From Alphaproteobacteria bacterium (GTDB lineage Bacteria > Pseudomonadota > Alphaproteobacteria > Rhizobiales > Aestuariivirgaceae): DNA of 8,618 bases. Made by a program: the position numbers and the translations under genes. Position 1 is the first letter of the stretch, and every line of letters starts with the position of its first letter. Shown piece by piece: positions 6,322-8,618 of this stretch. The stretch is taken from the NCBI GenBank assembly GCA_005884715.1, contig VAZZ01000497.1:1-8618 (forward strand), written 5' to 3'. The notes under the pieces were generated by a model. The model did not search any database. It had not been told where the DNA came from and was given only the letters and a program-made list of their open reading frames with translations.

Positions 6322-7239
6322 ATGAATCGGTTTCTCAACATCGCACCCGAAGTTATTGAAGCGATTCAGGAAAACCGGCCGGTCGTGGCGCTCGAATCGA
6401 CCATTATCGCGCATGGCATGGCATTCCCGCAGAATGCCGAGACGGCCTTTGCGGTCGAGAAGATCATCCGCAACGAAGGTGGAGTTCCGGCGACGATCGC
6501 AGTCAGGGCCGGCAAGCTGAAAGTCGGCCTGTCGCAGACCGAAATAGAGACGCTCGCACGCAATGGCGCCTCGATCCCCAAGCTGTCGACCAGGGATCTG
6601 CCGCATGCGGTGGCGCTCGAGCGCGACGGAGCGACAACCGTCGCCTCGACCATGCGGATCGCGGCCCTTGCCGGCATCAGGGTCTTCGCTACCGGCGGCA
6701 TTGGCGGTGTGCATCGGGGCGCCGCCGAGACCTTCGATATTTCCGCCGATCTCGGCGAAATGGCCCAGAGCAATGTCGCGGTGGTGACCGCCGGCGCCAA
6801 GGCCATTCTCGATCTCGCTTTGACCATCGAGAGGCTGGAAACGCTGGGCGTTCCCGTGATCGGCTATGGCACTGACGATTTTCCCGCCTTCTATTCACGC
6901 AGCAGCGGCCTCAAATGCCCGATGCGCGTCGACGATGCGCAAGACATGGCGCGGCTGATGCGGGCCAAATGGGATCTGGGACTCGCGGGCGGCATCGTCG
7001 TCGCCAATCCGATCCCGGCCGAATATGAGATTGCGGCCTATGAAATCACTCCGCTTATCGAGAAAGCGGTTGCCGAGGCCAGGGATGAGAAGATCGACGG
7101 CCGCGACGTGACGCCATTCCTCCTGGCGAGACTCGCCCGCGCCACCGCCGGGCGTTCGCTTGCTGCCAATATCGAGCTCGTCAAGAACAACGCCCTGGTC
7201 GCTGCCCGGATTGCCAAAGCCTATGTGGAGATCCCATGA
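6322..7239 (+). CDS. psuG: Pseudouridine-5'-phosphate glycosidase
   Basis: A complete 305-residue PsuG (YeiN/IndA family), which reversibly splits the C-glycosidic bond of pseudouridine 5'-phosphate into uracil and ribose 5-phosphate. Hallmark blocks are VVALESTIIAHGM (21-33), PQNAETA, VPATIAV, GGIGGVHRGAAETFDISADL (125-144), VVTAGAKAILDL (154-165), GYGTDDFPAFY (181-191), VVANPIP (226-232) and RSLAANIELVKNNA. Residues matching the E. coli active site, recalled from its published structure, are all present at a constant offset of 6: Glu25, Lys87, His131, Asp143, the Schiff-base Lys160 and Asn283. Length is normal. The usual partner, the pseudouridine kinase PsuK, is not in the window. The stop overlaps the start of mttB-like gene 3 (ATGA), so the two are cotranslated. 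The ribosome site is weak (GGTG, 8 bases upstream). Confidence 0.94.
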   Translation: MNRFLNIAPEVIEAIQENRPVVALESTIIAHGMAFPQNAETAFAVEKIIRNEGGVPATIAVRAGKLKVGLSQTEIETLARNGASIPKLSTRDLPHAVALERDGATTVASTMRIAALAGIRVFATGGIGGVHRGAAETFDISADLGEMAQSNVAVVTAGAKAILDLALTIERLETLGVPVIGYGTDDFPAFYSRSSGLKCPMRVDDAQDMARLMRAKWDLGLAGGIVVANPIPAEYEIAAYEITPLIEKAVAEARDEKIDGRDVTPFLLARLARATAGRSLAANIELVKNNALVAARIAKAYVEIP

Positions 7240-8618
7240 CTCTCATCGACAATGAAGCCCGTCATCATTCCCGCGGTCGCGGCCGCAGGCCGGATGCGAA
7301 GAATGCGAAGATTTCGCAGTTGCCTTTCGCCCAGCCGCAACTGACGCTCGAACCGTCGCGCATCATCTCCGACGACCAGATCGAGACGATTCATTCACGC
7401 GCCCTCGATGTGCTGGAAGAGATCGGCATGGATGTCCTCAACAAGGAGGCGATCCAGATCTATGCCAAGGCCGGCGCCAAGGTGGATGGCGATCGTGTCC
7501 GCATCGGCCGCGATATCGTCGAGGAGGCGCTGAAGACGCCACCGGCCCAATTCACCTTCCATGCCCGCAATCCGGCTCATAGCATACAAATAGGCGGCAA
7601 GTGGATTGCCTTTGCGCCAGTGGGCGGTCCGCCCAATTGTTCCGATACGGACCGGGGCAGGCGGCCCGGCACGCTCGAAGACAACGCCAATTTCATCCGC
7701 CTGTCGCAGTTCTTCAATTGCATCCATACTGCGGGCGGCGGCTCCGTCGATGCGCTCGATGTGCATGCCTCGGTGCGCCACCTTCACATCATGCGCAATA
7801 AGGTCAGGCTCTCCGACAAGATCCTCTATACGATCTCGACCGGGCGCGCCCGATTATTCGACGGCATGGAGATCGCCCGTATGGCGCGCGGCCTCACTAA
7901 GGAGCAGTTCCTCAAGGAACCATCCTGCTACACGGTCATCAACACCAACTCGCCGCTCAAGCTCGATGATCCGATGGGCATGGGCATCATCGAGATGGCG
8001 CGTCACAATCAGGTCGTCGTCTGCACGCCTTTCACGCTGGCGGGCGCCATGGCGCCGGTGACGATTGCCGGCGCCATTGTCGAGCAGAATGCCGAAGCAC
8101 TGGCGGGTCTCGCTCTGTCGCAACTCGCCAATCCGGGTGCGCCCTTCGTCTATGGCGGCTTCACCTCCAATGTCGACATGAAGTCGGGAGCACCCGCCTT
8201 CGGCACGCCCGAATATATGAAGGCCTGCATCATGGGGGGCCAGATGGCGCGCCGCTACAAGCTGCCTTATCGCACCTCCAATACCAACGCCGCCAATATG
8301 GTCGACGCGCAGGCCGCTTACGAAAGCGTCTTCTCGCTGTGGGGCGCCATCATGGGCGGCGGCAATCTGATCCAGCATGCGGCGGGCTGGCTGGAAGGCG
8401 GTCTCGTGGCCTCCTACGAAAAATTCGCACTCGACGCCGATCTGCTCCAGATGGTGATGGAGTTCCTCAAGCCCCTCGATTTCTCCGAGGACGCGCTGGG
8501 CCTCGATGCCATGCGCGAAGTGGGCCCCGGCGGTCATTTCTTCGGCGCCGAGCACACGCAGCGGCGCTATTTATCGGCTTTCTATGCGCCGATCATTTCC
8601 GACTGGCGCAATTACGCC
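7236..8618 (+). CDS. MttB-superfamily methyltransferase-like protein, copy 3, 3' end beyond window
   Basis: The first 461 residues of a third MttB-superfamily protein run off the right edge; about 65 more are expected by comparison with copy 2. It shares with copy 2 a basic N-terminal tail (HHSRGRGRRPDAKNAK, 10-25), LDVLEEIGMDV (57-67), the barrel blocks TPFTLAGAMAPVTIAGA (264-280), EQNAEALAGLAL (283-294), GGFTSNVDMKSGAPAFGTPE (307-326), AGWLEGGLVA (383-392) and REVGPGGHFFGAEHT (427-441). Long DNA stretches, such as around 5495-5530 and 8195-8230, are almost identical between the two. No in-frame TAG occurs, so no pyrrolysine. The ATG at 7236 overlaps the psuG stop and has GGAG (7227-7230) 5 bases upstream, inside psuG. 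Copies 2 and 3 look like an old duplication with psuG between them. Confidence 0.93.
   Translation, partial: MTLIDNEARHHSRGRGRRPDAKNAKISQLPFAQPQLTLEPSRIISDDQIETIHSRALDVLEEIGMDVLNKEAIQIYAKAGAKVDGDRVRIGRDIVEEALKTPPAQFTFHARNPAHSIQIGGKWIAFAPVGGPPNCSDTDRGRRPGTLEDNANFIRLSQFFNCIHTAGGGSVDALDVHASVRHLHIMRNKVRLSDKILYTISTGRARLFDGMEIARMARGLTKEQFLKEPSCYTVINTNSPLKLDDPMGMGIIEMARHNQVVVCTPFTLAGAMAPVTIAGAIVEQNAEALAGLALSQLANPGAPFVYGGFTSNVDMKSGAPAFGTPEYMKACIMGGQMARRYKLPYRTSNTNAANMVDAQAAYESVFSLWGAIMGGGNLIQHAAGWLEGGLVASYEKFALDADLLQMVMEFLKPLDFSEDALGLDAMREVGPGGHFFGAEHTQRRYLSAFYAPIISDWRNYA

Noticed and set aside
7854..8555. 233-codon minus-strand frame
   Set aside because: It lies opposite mttB-like gene 3 and resembles the antisense frame of copy 2 only because the sense genes are paralogues.
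1832..8618. Pyrrolysine use in the MttB-like proteins
   Set aside because: No TAG interrupts any of the three frames. TAG appears as the ordinary terminal stop of copies 1 and 2 and of the repaired LysR frame.

Overview
The window looks like chromosomal DNA of an alphaproteobacterium, most likely of the order Hyphomicrobiales (Rhizobiales). The evidence is GC-rich codon use, ATGA gene overlaps, a GcvA-like LysR regulator and several non-pyrrolysine MttB-superfamily methyltransferases. No rRNA, tRNA, CRISPR array, insertion sequence or phage gene was seen.

Layout. Minus strand, left part: a homocysteine S-methyltransferase-like gene (1-793, runs off the left edge) follows a small two-cluster ferredoxin-like gene (790-1458) with a 4-base ATGA overlap. 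The ferredoxin-like gene is split by an in-frame TGA at codon 100. A gene-free AT-rich stretch with two palindromes (1459-1831) separates this pair from mttB-like gene 1 (1832-3412, minus). Its divergent promoter region (3413-3595) holds two inverted repeats. Plus strand, right part: a LysR-type regulator (3596-4453, TTG start, frameshifted near its C-terminus), mttB-like gene 2 (4502-6085), a 236-base gap with a strong GC hairpin, a pseudouridine-5'-phosphate glycosidase gene psuG (6322-7239), and mttB-like gene 3 (7236 to the right edge), which overlaps psuG by ATGA.

How the genes may work together. MttB-superfamily proteins without pyrrolysine, such as the glycine-betaine methyltransferase MtgB, demethylate quaternary amines and pass the methyl group to a corrinoid protein. 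An Hcy-domain protein could move a methyl group to a thiol, and an iron-sulfur protein could supply electrons. The LysR gene sits between two mttB genes and probably controls them. I infer a locus for demethylating an unknown methylated amine. No corrinoid protein or corrinoid activator lies in the window, so the methyl acceptor is unknown. The psuG gene between two close mttB paralogues is the oddest partner.

Points worth a second look: two broken genes in one window (nonsense codon and frameshift), an Hcy-domain protein with SIMHT where the first zinc cysteine is expected, and the mttB2-psuG-mttB3 arrangement.
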